From Streptacidiphilus jeojiense (GTDB lineage: Bacteria > Actinomycetota > Actinomycetes > Streptomycetales > Streptomycetaceae), in NCBI RefSeq assembly GCF_000719095.1, contig NZ_JOEH01000025.1, positions 73,272 to 137,271 on the forward strand: a DNA stretch of 64,000 nt. The letters are read 5' to 3'. Position numbers and translations under genes: made by a program. Shown piece after piece: positions 15,716-24,507 of the stretch. Under the pieces are notes generated by a model. It worked only from the letters and a program-made list of their open reading frames with translations. It did no database searches and had not been told where the DNA came from. Each line of letters starts with the position of its first letter. The first letter of the stretch is position 1.

Positions 15716-18652
15716 TCAGCTGCTGATGATCTGCAGCACCGGCGGGTAGGCCGCGTTCTCCCGGCTGTTGAGGAGCACCGCCAGGCCCACGGCGCCCAGC
15801 GGTTCCCAGACCGCCAGCGAGGCCGTACCGTCGCCACCTGTCGCGGTGACGGCGGCGGCGACCGCGGTGGTGACGTCGAGTCCGATCCAGTCCGCGGCGG
15901 TGGAGATCTGGCCGGTGCCCAGCGCGGTGCCCAGGGCGGGAGCGGTGTTCCAGGTCACCGCCGACTCGGTCCAGGTGTCGCTCGCCGTGGCGAAGGCCTG
16001 CAGGGTGGTCTGGGTGCCGCCCGAGTCGGCGACGTTGCCGTGGGTCCACAGCACCGCCCGGGAGACCGTTCCGGTGACCGCCGAGGCGTCGAACGCGAAC
16101 AGCGCCCGGCGCGAGTAGCCGCTGGCGGTGCTGTTGGTGTTCTTCACCGTCAGCGTGGTCGCGGTCCCGTAGTTGACGGTGTTGTAGGCGCTGCCGTCCC
16201 GGACGTAGGTGTCCGCGGTGGGCGCGAGCAGGGTCAGTGCGGAGGCGGTGAGGGCGGTGCCCGAGGTGCTCAGCGTCGCCGTGCGGGAGGCGCCGTGGCT
16301 GCCGCCGACCTCTGCGAGCAGCGTGATCGCCCCGCCGGACGAGGACAGCACCGAGATGCCGCTGCCCGCGGTGGCCGAGGTGTAGCCGGAGCGGGCGACG
16401 GTCACCTGCACCGTCGAGGCCAGGCGGGAGGGGTCGGCGACGGTCACCGTCAGGGTGCCGCTCTGCTCGACCATCAGCACCGAGCACGGTGCGTTCACCG
16501 TGATGGGTCCCGCGGTGCCGGCGGCGAAGAAGTTGGCGGCGGTGACGCCCGAGGCGGTGTCGGTGACGGCCTGCGCCGTGGCGCTGTTGGCCAGCACGCT
16601 GACCGTCGGCGCGGCGGCGCGGGCCGCGGTGGCCGCGGCGGTTGCGCCGGGCATCAGCAGGTAGCTGTAGGAGCCGGCCGTCGGATCGGTGCCGTGGTCG
16701 AACCAGAGGGTGAGGTAACGGCGGGTCACCTCGGTGGTCATGTCGTTGGAGTTGATGTCGGACCAGGCCCCGGTCCGAGCCTCGCGCAGGGCGTTGACGG
16801 TGGCCCCGCCGGGGAACACATAGCCGCCGAAACCCGCGATCGCGATCGAGCTCGCCGCAGTGAACTGCGAGGACCAGCCGACCGTGGTGGACTGCGAGGT
16901 GCCGTTGACGGTGAGCGCGTGGGTGCCGGTCGCACCCAGGTTGCGGTTGTCGATCACGGTCTCCACCGCGACACCGTCGGTGCAGCTGATCCCGGCGCCC
17001 AGGCACATCACCGAGTCGTCCAGGAAGAACCAGGACTTCTTCCCGGTCAGGGTGCTGGACAGGCCCCGGACGTCCTGGCCGATCGCCGCGTAGCTGCCGT
17101 CGGTGGCGCCCCCGGCCCAGACCGCGGCCGGGTGGGCCGCGCCCCAGACACCGCCCGCACCGTCCGCCAGTGCCAGCGTCGACACCGTGGTGCCGGGCAG
17201 CCGGTAGGGGTTGACGGTGGGCCAGAAGGCGTCCGAGTACTGCCCGTTGCCGTAGCCGGCGCCCCACCAGTAGAGCATGCCGTTGTTGGTGTGCCAGCCG
17301 CGGACGTTCTCCCCGTTGCCATTCTCGTAGAAGGTGGTGCGGGCCGAGCACATGCTCACCGCGGCGGCCCAGCCGCTGCGGCGGTGCACGGCGCGGTCCA
17401 TGGCGAAGACCCGGTGGCCCGAGGGCTCGGCCGAGGCGGTGACCGTAGAGTCGTTCAGCAGCGTCTGGGCGCGGGCGAGCTCCGGCACTCCCTGGGTGGC
17501 GTCGGACAGGTAGGGGCTGTAGTAGTCGCGCTGCATCCAGCCCTTGACCGTCGCCAGCCACTGCGCACTCTGGGTGCTGGAGGCCACTCCCGAGTCGGCC
17601 AGGCGCAGGATGTCGGCGATCAGGGTGTGTCCGCGCCGGTGGTCGTCCTGCTGGATCTGCAGCGGGTCGGTGACGGCCAGGCCCCGGCTGATGGCCCGCC
17701 CCACCACTCCGTCCATCACCAGGCCGTTGAAGAGGAAGGGCGCATAGGCGTTGGCGACCGAGTCGAAGACGTTCTGCTGCCCGGCGTCGGTGACCGCCCA
17801 GGTGGAGCCGGACAGCAGCCAGAGCATCCGGCTCAGGCCGCCGAGCATCACCTCGCCGTAGGAGCCGGTGTAGGGGACGTAGGTGTGCTGGACGAAGGAG
17901 CCGTCGGCGTAGAGCCCGTCGCCGGTGAGCACGTAGGGGAAGACCGGGGAGAGCGCGGCAGTGGCGGTCGCCAGCTTGGCGGAGCTCTTGCCGAGGACAC
18001 CGCGCAGCGCGATCACCCGGCACAGGTCCACCCGGTTGGCCCCGGTACTGGTCCCGCTGTAGGAGGAAACGGCGGAGTCCGGTACGTAGTGGTCGACGGC
18101 GGCGCAGTAGTTCGCGATCTCGGTGGAGCTCAACTGGGAGTACATCAGCACACAGGTGTCCAGCAGCGCCTCCGGACTGCCGATCTGCCAGTCCCACCAG
18201 TTGTTGTAGGTGGTCGCGGAGGCGGTGTAGGCGTTGGCGCAGAGGAAGTCCAGACCGCTGGTCACCGCCGACGCCAGGGTCGCGTCGCCGGTCAGGCCGG
18301 TGCCCGGCTGGACGTAGGCCAGGGCCATGGTCTTCAGGCGGTTGTAGCTGGAGGTGATGTTCGCCGAGACGCTGCCCAGCGGCAGATCGCTCCAGAGCGA
18401 GCTGCCGCTGGTGGTCATGGCGCCCTGGTAGGTCGAGGCCTGGGTTCCGATGGTGGACAGCGCGGAGGCGAAGGGGGCCGCCGTGGCGTCGAAGCCGGTG
18501 CCGGTCAGCAGCTCCAACCAGCGCCCGCGCAGGGTGTCGTAGGCGTCGTCGGCCCAGGCGTGCGGCGCGGACACCCACTGGGCCGTGCTCGCCAGCGCCG
18601 TGGTGGCTGCGCCCAGCTGAAGGATCCGTCGTCGGGTGAAGTGCGTACTCAT
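15716..18652 (-). CDS. Secreted polysaccharide lyase family 8 with DNRLRE domain
   Basis: 978 residues. Tat-type signal ('TRRRILQLG', cleavage near residue 34). The alpha/alpha-toroid contains 'NNWWDWQIG' (150-158) and the PL8 catalytic set: Asn about 206 in TGANRVDL, His about 256 in 'FVQHTYVPY', Tyr about 265 in TGSYGEV. A beta-sandwich middle follows, then a C-terminal DNRLRE/CBM96-like domain from about residue 800 ('ADTYVRDGSAYNTVNYG'). PL8 enzymes cleave hyaluronan, chondroitin or xanthan by beta-elimination; the substrate is unproven. ATG 18652 has GAGGAGA upstream. Divergent from the importer operon and probably controlled by the same LacI protein. Confidence 0.93.
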   Translation of the reverse strand: MSTHFTRRRILQLGAATTALASTAQWVSAPHAWADDAYDTLRGRWLELLTGTGFDATAAPFASALSTIGTQASTYQGAMTTSGSSLWSDLPLGSVSANITSSYNRLKTMALAYVQPGTGLTGDATLASAVTSGLDFLCANAYTASATTYNNWWDWQIGSPEALLDTCVLMYSQLSSTEIANYCAAVDHYVPDSAVSSYSGTSTGANRVDLCRVIALRGVLGKSSAKLATATAALSPVFPYVLTGDGLYADGSFVQHTYVPYTGSYGEVMLGGLSRMLWLLSGSTWAVTDAGQQNVFDSVANAYAPFLFNGLVMDGVVGRAISRGLAVTDPLQIQQDDHRRGHTLIADILRLADSGVASSTQSAQWLATVKGWMQRDYYSPYLSDATQGVPELARAQTLLNDSTVTASAEPSGHRVFAMDRAVHRRSGWAAAVSMCSARTTFYENGNGENVRGWHTNNGMLYWWGAGYGNGQYSDAFWPTVNPYRLPGTTVSTLALADGAGGVWGAAHPAAVWAGGATDGSYAAIGQDVRGLSSTLTGKKSWFFLDDSVMCLGAGISCTDGVAVETVIDNRNLGATGTHALTVNGTSQSTTVGWSSQFTAASSIAIAGFGGYVFPGGATVNALREARTGAWSDINSNDMTTEVTRRYLTLWFDHGTDPTAGSYSYLLMPGATAAATAARAAAPTVSVLANSATAQAVTDTASGVTAANFFAAGTAGPITVNAPCSVLMVEQSGTLTVTVADPSRLASTVQVTVARSGYTSATAGSGISVLSSSGGAITLLAEVGGSHGASRTATLSTSGTALTASALTLLAPTADTYVRDGSAYNTVNYGTATTLTVKNTNSTASGYSRRALFAFDASAVTGTVSRAVLWTHGNVADSGGTQTTLQAFATASDTWTESAVTWNTAPALGTALGTGQISTAADWIGLDVTTAVAAAVTATGGDGTASLAVWEPLGAVGLAVLLNSRENAAYPPVLQIISS

Positions 18653-18757
18653 GGGGGTCTCCTCGCCGATGCGTCCGCAGGCCCGGAGCCTCCCGCTCCG
18701 ATTGACGAGAAGGTAAGCGCCTTCCAGCGACACGTCAACGGATTCGACGGAATGTCA

Positions 18758-18771
18758 GGCAATCGGTTACC
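18758..18771. promoter_or_regulatory. LacI-type operator O1 (PL8 side)
   Basis: GGCAATCGGTTACC, an imperfect palindrome centred on CG, the usual LacI/GalR operator form. The 15-base core CAGGCAATCGGTTAC recurs in inverted orientation at 18876-18891. O1 lies about 105 bases upstream of the PL8 start. Confidence 0.7.
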
Positions 18772-18833
18772 AGCCGACCGCGCCGTGGATCGCTGTGAAT
18801 CACCACATCTACCGGGCTTCTTCCTCGCAGGTA

Positions 18834-18863
18834 TTGACGAACCATGAGTCGAAAAGCTTGAAT
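18834..18863 (+). promoter_or_regulatory. Candidate promoter of the dehydrogenase-importer operon
   Basis: TTGACG (18834-18839), 18-base spacer, TTGAAT (18858-18863). The downstream operator O2 (18876-18889) falls at the start of the transcript, a position suited to repression. Confidence 0.5.
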
Positions 18864-18875
18864 CTCGCCATCTCG

Positions 18876-18889
18876 TGTAACCGATTGCC
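18876..18889. promoter_or_regulatory. LacI-type operator O2 (importer side)
   Basis: TGTAACCGATTGCC, matching the reverse complement of O1 at 13 of 14 positions. The two centres are 118 bases apart, so one tetramer could loop both. The LacI regulator encoded at 23398 in the same operon is the likely ligand. Confidence 0.7.
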
Positions 18890-18922
18890 TGCACCGCTAC
18901 CACCAAGGAGACCAGCCTCCTC

Positions 18923-19939
18923 GTGTCCGAGAAGCTGACCGCAATGATCGCCATGCGCCCCGATCTCGTCGCCAGCGTGCTCCCCGAGCCGCTGATGGCC
19001 CGGCTGAGTGCGACCGCACGGATCGAACGCGTGCTGGCGGCCACCGACTTCGCCGAGCCGGAGGTCCTGCACACACTCGCCGGGACCGACGTGCTGATCA
19101 CCGGTTGGGGCTGCCCGGTGGTCGAGGACTGGGTCCTGGACGCCGCGCCGAAACTGCGCGCCGTGGTCCACGCGGCCGGCTCGGTCAAGGAGTTGGTCAG
19201 CCCAACAGTCTGGGACCGCGGGGTCCTGGTCTCCTCCGCGGCCGCCGTCAACGCTCTGCCGGTGGCCCAGTACACCGTCAGCGCCGTGCTGCTGGCGGGC
19301 AAGCGGGCCTTCCGGCTCGCCAACGAGTACGTCTCGACCGGCTTCAGGGACTACTCGGTCCAGCCCGACACCGGCAACCACGGCCGCACGGTCGGGGTGG
19401 TCGGCGCCTCCCGCACCGGTCGGCTGGTGCTCGCCATGCTCGCCGGACACGGGTTCCGACTGCTGGTGAGCGACCCGACCATCACCGAGGCACAGGCCGC
19501 CGCGCTGGTTCCGGACGGCCGGGTCGAACTGGTCGAGCTCGACGACCTGCTCATGCGCAGCGACGTGGTCACCGTGCACGCCCCGCTGCTCCCCGGCACC
19601 CGCGGCCTGCTGGACGCCCGCAGGCTGGCGCTGCTGCCGGACCGCGCCGTACTGGTCAACACCGCGCGCGGAGCCCTGATCGACGCCGAGGCACTGGTCG
19701 CCGAATGTGCCTCGGGCCGCATCGACGCAGTCCTCGACGTCACCGACCCCGAACCGTTGCCACACGGACACCCGCTGCTCACCCTGCCGAACGTGCTGGT
19801 CACCCCCCATGTCGCCGGTGCGATGGGGAGCGAGGTGAGCCGCCTGGGCGAATTCGCCGTGGCCGAGGTCGAGCGGCTCGCGACCGGACTGCCGCTGCTC
19901 GGCCTGGTCGCCGCCGAGGAACTGGCGACCACCGCCTGA
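18923..19939 (+). CDS. D-isomer 2-hydroxyacid dehydrogenase (NAD-binding)
   Basis: 338 residues. NAD fold 'TVGVVGASRTGRLVLAML' (a GxxxxxG variant: GASRTG), 'LDDLLMRSDVVTVHAPLLPGTRGL', Arg in 'VNTARGALID', Glu in 'DVTDPEPLP' and His in 'VTPHVAGAMG', the catalytic Arg-Glu-His set. The family reduces 2-keto acids or oxidises D-2-hydroxyacids in the cytoplasm. First gene of the PL8-associated operon, so it may process a keto-acid from unsaturated uronate breakdown; that is inference. Start GTG 18923 with AAGGAG about 12 bases upstream. Confidence 0.88.
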   Translation: MSEKLTAMIAMRPDLVASVLPEPLMARLSATARIERVLAATDFAEPEVLHTLAGTDVLITGWGCPVVEDWVLDAAPKLRAVVHAAGSVKELVSPTVWDRGVLVSSAAAVNALPVAQYTVSAVLLAGKRAFRLANEYVSTGFRDYSVQPDTGNHGRTVGVVGASRTGRLVLAMLAGHGFRLLVSDPTITEAQAAALVPDGRVELVELDDLLMRSDVVTVHAPLLPGTRGLLDARRLALLPDRAVLVNTARGALIDAEALVAECASGRIDAVLDVTDPEPLPHGHPLLTLPNVLVTPHVAGAMGSEVSRLGEFAVAEVERLATGLPLLGLVAAEELATTA

Positions 19940-20037
19940 ACCCGAACCGCACCGACCCGATGCCCGACCCGATGCCCGCTCCGACCCTCACCCCGATGCT
20001 CCGCCCCTCGTGCTCCACCCCCTCGAAAGGAACAGCC

Positions 20038-21486
20038 ATGAACAAGCCGAACCTGAACACCGTCGCCCCGCTCACCCGCAGATCCCTGCTGCGCACCACC
20101 GGCCTGCTGGGAATCGCCGCCGTCCCCGCCGTGTCCCTGCTCAGCGGCTGCGCCACCGGCGGCAGCGACGCCTCCTCCGGCACCTCCCCCGCCGCCGCCG
20201 GCGCCACCAGCGCGGCCAACCCGCTCGGTGTCGACACCTCAGCGCCGCTGGAGGTCTACGTCTTCAAGGGCGGCTACGGCGACGACTACGCCAAGTTCGA
20301 CGAGGCCATCTACAAGAAGTCCTTCCCCAAGGCGACCATCACCCACAACGGCATCCAGCAGGTCCAGACCGAGCTGCAGCCGCGCTTCGTCGCCGGCAAC
20401 CCGCCCGCGGTCATCGACAACAGCGGTGCCAGCGCCATGGTGCTGGGCACCCTGGTCGGCAACGGCCAGGTCACCGATCTCAGCGACCTGCTCAAGGCCC
20501 CCTCGATCGACGACCCGTCCAAGACCGTCGCCGACACCCTGCTGCCCGGGGCGCTGACCGCGACCACCTTCGACGGCAAGGTGATGGCACTGCCCTACGT
20601 CTACACCGCCTACGGCTTCTGGTACTCCCAGTCGCTGTTCCAGAAGAACGGCTGGGAGTGGCCGACCACCTGGTCCGGACTGGTCACCCTGGCCGGGAAG
20701 ATCAAGGCGGCCGGGATCTCCCCCTTCGCCTACGGCGGCCAGACCGCCCCCGACTACTTCATGCAGCCGCTGATCAGCCTCGCGGTGAAGCTCGGCGGCG
20801 TGAGCACGGTCACCGACATCGACAACCTCAAGGCCGGCGCCTGGCAGTCCGAGCCCATGCAGCAGGCCGCCCAGGCGATAGCCGCGCTGGTCAAGAACGG
20901 CTGGATGATGTCCGGCAGCGCCGGTCTGACGCACACCCAGGCACAGACCTCCTGGGTCCAGGGCAAGGCGGCGATCTACCCCAGCGGCTCCTGGATCGAG
21001 GCCGAGATGAAGGGCATCACGCCCGACGGCTTCGACATGGTCCTGGGCACCCTCCCCTCGCTCACCGCCGCCGACCAGCTGCCGGTCACCGCGCTCTACA
21101 CCGGCGCCAGCGAGAAGTACATCGTCCCGGCCCAGTCCAAGAACGTCCGCGGCGGCCTGGAGTTCCTGCGCATCATGCTGTCCCAGTCGGCGGCCACCCA
21201 CTTCTCCGAGCTCACCCACGCGCCGACGGTGGTCAAGGGCGCGGCCTCCGGGCAGGACTTCGGCTCGACCGCGTTCGGCTCGGTCACCAAGGCGATCACC
21301 GCCGCCGGGGACAACACCTTCATGTACCTCTTCCCCAGCTGGTACCCGACCATGGCCACGGCCCTGAAGACCGAGATCGGCAACCTGCTGGCCGGGCGCA
21401 GCGACGCGGCGGGCTTCCTGAAGAAGATGCAGGCCACGGCCGACGCCGTGACCGCCGACTCCTCCATCAAGAAGTACACCCGCTGA
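20038..21486 (+). CDS. NgcE-like sugar-binding lipoprotein of ABC importer
   Basis: 482 residues. Lipoprotein signal with Tat-like 'TRRSLLRTTG' and lipobox LSGC (Cys about 38). The mature part begins 'NPLGVDTSAPLEVYVFKGGY' and resembles the N-acetylglucosamine/diacetylchitobiose-binding NgcE branch of solute-binding family 1. Aromatic-rich stretches ('YTAYGFWYSQSLFQKNGWEW') fit sugar stacking. SD AAAGGAAC precedes the ATG. It delivers oligosaccharide to the two permeases that follow. No ATPase is encoded here, so a shared MsiK-type ATPase elsewhere is expected. With PL8 next door, the cargo may be unsaturated GAG-type oligosaccharides. Confidence 0.9.
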   Translation: MNKPNLNTVAPLTRRSLLRTTGLLGIAAVPAVSLLSGCATGGSDASSGTSPAAAGATSAANPLGVDTSAPLEVYVFKGGYGDDYAKFDEAIYKKSFPKATITHNGIQQVQTELQPRFVAGNPPAVIDNSGASAMVLGTLVGNGQVTDLSDLLKAPSIDDPSKTVADTLLPGALTATTFDGKVMALPYVYTAYGFWYSQSLFQKNGWEWPTTWSGLVTLAGKIKAAGISPFAYGGQTAPDYFMQPLISLAVKLGGVSTVTDIDNLKAGAWQSEPMQQAAQAIAALVKNGWMMSGSAGLTHTQAQTSWVQGKAAIYPSGSWIEAEMKGITPDGFDMVLGTLPSLTAADQLPVTALYTGASEKYIVPAQSKNVRGGLEFLRIMLSQSAATHFSELTHAPTVVKGAASGQDFGSTAFGSVTKAITAAGDNTFMYLFPSWYPTMATALKTEIGNLLAGRSDAAGFLKKMQATADAVTADSSIKKYTR

Positions 21487-21516
21487 CAGTCCTGACGAAG
21501 AACGGAGTTCGCTGCC

Positions 21517-22422
21517 ATGGGGCACGGAAAGTACCGCATCATCACGCTGTTCCTGGCAGCGCCGCTCACGCTCTACGGGGTGTTCGTGCTGTCCCCGTTC
21601 GCCCAGGCCTTCTACATCTCGCTGACCAGCTGGACCGGTTTCACCGCCGCCCAGCCCTTCGTGGGCCTGGCCAACTACCGCAAGCTGGCCTCGGATCCGG
21701 GCTTCTGGACGGCCCTGGAGCACAATGCGCTGCTGCTGGTGGCCGTCCCGCTGGTGACCATCGCGCTGGGGCTGTTCTTCGCGAGCACGCTCAACGTGGG
21801 TGCCTCGGCCGGGACGGTCAAGGGGGTGCGCGGCGCCGGGCCCTACCAGAAGCTGTTCTTCCTACCGCACATCCTGCCCGCCGTCATCACCGCGGTGCTC
21901 TGGCAGTTCCTGTACAACCCGCAGCTGGGGCCGATCAACTCGGCCCTGGACGCGGTCGGCCTGGGCAGCCTCAAGGCCACCTGGCTGGGCGACCCGGCGG
22001 TGGCCCTGTGGTCCCTGGCCGCGATCATGGTCTGGACCGGGGTCGGCTTCTACGTGGTGCTGTTCAGCGCCGCCATGCAGTCCATCCCCAAGGACATCTA
22101 CGAGGCCGCCGACCTGGACGGCTCCTCCCGGGCCCAGGCCATGTGGCGGATCACCCTGCCGCTGCTGCGGGAGACCGTCCAGGTCGCCTGGATCTACCTG
22201 GGCATCGCCGCACTGGACGCCTTCGCGCTGTTCGAGGTGCTGCTGCCGGACGGCGGCCCCGACAACTCCACCAATGTGGTGGCCCAGTACCTCTACCAGG
22301 CGGCCTTCCAGAACGGGGAGTTCGGCTACGCGTCGGCCATCGGCGTGGTGCTGTGCCTGCTGACCCTGCTCATGGCCGCGGCCACCTTCGGGCTGTCGCG
22401 CCGCGAGACCATCGAATTCTGA
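21517..22422 (+). CDS. Sugar ABC transporter permease (MalF/NgcF type)
   Basis: 301 residues, six predicted helices. The cytoplasmic EAA loop reads 'YEAADLDGSSRAQAMWRITLPLL', which docks the ATPase. The N-terminal 'IITLFLAAPLTLYGVFVLSPF' and 'WTGFTAAQPFVGLANYRKL' are typical of the first permease in CUT1 operons. ATG is preceded by GGAG; 30 bases from the binding-protein stop. Works with the second permease and the NgcE-like lipoprotein. Confidence 0.93.
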   Translation: MGHGKYRIITLFLAAPLTLYGVFVLSPFAQAFYISLTSWTGFTAAQPFVGLANYRKLASDPGFWTALEHNALLLVAVPLVTIALGLFFASTLNVGASAGTVKGVRGAGPYQKLFFLPHILPAVITAVLWQFLYNPQLGPINSALDAVGLGSLKATWLGDPAVALWSLAAIMVWTGVGFYVVLFSAAMQSIPKDIYEAADLDGSSRAQAMWRITLPLLRETVQVAWIYLGIAALDAFALFEVLLPDGGPDNSTNVVAQYLYQAAFQNGEFGYASAIGVVLCLLTLLMAAATFGLSRRETIEF

Positions 22423-22432
22423 GGAGGCCGCA

Positions 22433-23374
22433 ATGACCGACACCACCACCCCTCCGCTGTCGGCGGAGCCCGACGCCGGCCCGCGGTCCGACTCGCCGGG
22501 TGATTCGCAGGCTGCCGGAAGCAGTCCGCACCGGCCTGCCGGGCGGCTGTCCCGCCGCCTCGGCACCGGGGCCACCCAGGGATTCCTGGGCGTCTGGGCG
22601 CTGCTGGCCGCCGTCCCGCTGCTCTGGGCCCTGGTCAGCGCCTTCAAGACCAACAACGAGCTGTTCGCCAGCCCCTGGAAGCTGCCCGCGACCTGGCACT
22701 TTGACAACTTCGTCCGGGCCTGGACCAAGGCGGACATCGGCGAGTACTTCGTCAACACCGTGATCGTGGTGGTCGGCGCGCTGGTGCTGACCATGCTGCT
22801 CGGCTCCATGGCCGCCTATGTGCTGGCCCGGTTCCGCTTCCCCGGCAACCGCGTCATCTACTACGCCTTCGTGGCCGGGATGACCTTCCCGGTGTTCCTG
22901 GCCCTGGTCCCGCTGTTCTTCGTGGTGAAGAACCTGAACCTGCTCAGCAGCTACCCGGGGCTGATCCTGGTCTACACCGCCTACGCGCTGCCGTTCACGG
23001 TCTTCTTCCTCACCGGCTTCTTCCGCACCCTGCCCACCTCGGTGGCCGAGGCCGCCGTCATCGACGGCTGCTCGCAGGAGGGCGTGTTCTTCCGGATCAT
23101 GCTGCCGATGGCCAAGCCGGGGCTGGTCAGCGTCGCCATCTTCAACTTCCTCGGCATGTGGAACCAGTACCTGCTGCCGCTGGTGCTCAACTCCGACCAG
23201 CACAAGTACCTGCTCTCCCAGGGCCTGGCCGCACTCGCCGTGCAGCAGGGCTACGCCAACGACTGGAGCGCGCTGTTCGCCGGACTGGTCATCGCGGCGC
23301 TCCCGGTGGTCGCGCTCTACCTCGCCCTGGCCAAGAAGGTGCAGACCGGACTCAGCGTGGGACTGCTCAAGTGA
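22433..23374 (+). CDS. Sugar ABC transporter permease (MalG/NgcG type)
   Basis: 313 residues. A ~40-residue polar N-terminal extension is followed by six helices. EAA loop: 'TSVAEAAVIDGCSQEGVFFRIMLP'-like sequence in two parts; the C-terminus 'KKVQTGLSVGLLK' is typical of MalG-type subunits. The SD GAGGAGG begins inside the stop codon of the preceding gene, so translation is tightly linked. Second half of the membrane channel. Confidence 0.93.
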   Translation: MTDTTTPPLSAEPDAGPRSDSPGDSQAAGSSPHRPAGRLSRRLGTGATQGFLGVWALLAAVPLLWALVSAFKTNNELFASPWKLPATWHFDNFVRAWTKADIGEYFVNTVIVVVGALVLTMLLGSMAAYVLARFRFPGNRVIYYAFVAGMTFPVFLALVPLFFVVKNLNLLSSYPGLILVYTAYALPFTVFFLTGFFRTLPTSVAEAAVIDGCSQEGVFFRIMLPMAKPGLVSVAIFNFLGMWNQYLLPLVLNSDQHKYLLSQGLAALAVQQGYANDWSALFAGLVIAALPVVALYLALAKKVQTGLSVGLLK

Positions 23375-23385
23375 TCACTCATCCC

Positions 23386-23391
23386 TATACT
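23386..23391 (+). promoter_or_regulatory. -10 box for leaderless lacI mRNA
   Basis: TATACT ends 6 bases before ATG 23398, so the predicted start of transcription is the A of the ATG. No SD is present, although the gene sits inside an operon. This gives the regulator its own promoter. Confidence 0.6.
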
Positions 23392-23397
23392 CCCGGT

Positions 23398-24489
23398 ATG
23401 CCGGATGCCTCTGAGCCATCGCCGACCCCCGCCCGCGCCGCCACCGTGCGCGACGTCGCCGCCAGGGCCGGGGTCTCCACCGCGACCGTCTCCCGGGTGC
23501 TCACCGGAAACCGGCCGGTCTCCGCCGAGGTGCGGCGCCGGGTCCGCAAGGCCATCGAGGACCTGGACTACGTGGTCAACGAGCAGGCCCGCTCCCTGTC
23601 GGTGGCCAACTCGCGCACGGTGGCGATCCTGCTCGCCGACATCACCTGGCCGTTCCACAACCAGGTCGCCAGGGGCGTGGAGCAGGAGGCCGTGGCCGAG
23701 GACCGGATGTGCCTGGTGTGCACCACCATGGACGACCCGGACCGGGAGATGGCACTGATCGAGCTGCTTCGGAAGCGCAACACCGAGGCCGTGGTGCTGA
23801 TCGGCGGGGTGCGGGACTCCCCCGAGTACCGGACCAGGATCGGCAGGCTCGCCCAGGCCCTGGACGGCGCGGGCTCGCGACTGGTGTTCTGCGGACGCCC
23901 GACGCCGGACCCGGCGCTGCCGATCACCGTGGTCGAGTACGACAACGAGGGCGGCGCCTTCGCCGCCGTCTGCCATCTGCTGTCCCTGGGCCACCGGCGG
24001 ATCGCCTTCCTCGGCGGTCCGCCCGGCTACACCACCACCGCCCCGCGGCTGGCCGGCTACCGGCGCGCACTGCGGGACTTCGGGGTCGAGCCCGACCCGG
24101 CGCTGGTGCGGCACTGCCGCCCCGACGGTGAACCCTCCCGGCAGTTCGGGTACCGCACCGTCCAGGCGCTGGTCGAGCAGGGCCCGCTGCCGTTCACCGC
24201 CCTGTTCTGCTACGACGACCTGGTCGCCGCCGGCGCCATGGCAGCTCTGCGGGAGGCCGGAGTCGACGTCCCCGGCGACATCTCGGTGGTCGGCTACAAC
24301 GACGAGCCGACGGCCCTGGACGTGGTCCCCGGCCTCACCACCGTGCACGTCCCGCACCTGGAGCTCGGACGCACCGCGATGCGACTGGCCCTGCACCGGG
24401 ACGACCCGATGACCATGGCGATGCGTCAGAACACCGTCCTGGGAACCCACCTGGTGATCCGCGGCACCGTTCGGCGACCCGCGTCCTGA
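23398..24489 (+). CDS. LacI-family repressor of the PL8/importer locus
   Basis: 363 residues. N-terminal HTH 'ATVRDVAARAGVSTATVSRVL' with hinge 'LDYVVNEQARSLSVANSRTV', then a periplasmic-binding-protein-like sensor domain to the end. Start is ATG 23398, which lacks an SD and lies 6 bases after TATACT. Located between the permease and DUF2264 genes on the same strand. Its probable operators are the two inverted copies at 18758 and 18876. The inducer is likely a saccharide released by the lyase. Confidence 0.9.
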   Translation: MPDASEPSPTPARAATVRDVAARAGVSTATVSRVLTGNRPVSAEVRRRVRKAIEDLDYVVNEQARSLSVANSRTVAILLADITWPFHNQVARGVEQEAVAEDRMCLVCTTMDDPDREMALIELLRKRNTEAVVLIGGVRDSPEYRTRIGRLAQALDGAGSRLVFCGRPTPDPALPITVVEYDNEGGAFAAVCHLLSLGHRRIAFLGGPPGYTTTAPRLAGYRRALRDFGVEPDPALVRHCRPDGEPSRQFGYRTVQALVEQGPLPFTALFCYDDLVAAGAMAALREAGVDVPGDISVVGYNDEPTALDVVPGLTTVHVPHLELGRTAMRLALHRDDPMTMAMRQNTVLGTHLVIRGTVRRPAS

Positions 24490-24507
24490 AAGGACACCCT
24501 CCGCACC

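Noticed and set aside
14619..18847. Very long open frames in other frames across the serpin and PL8 genes (over 900 and 1300 codons)
   Set aside because: High-GC shadow frames: Arg/Gly/Pro-rich, no domain, no SD, and they run against strongly recognisable genes.
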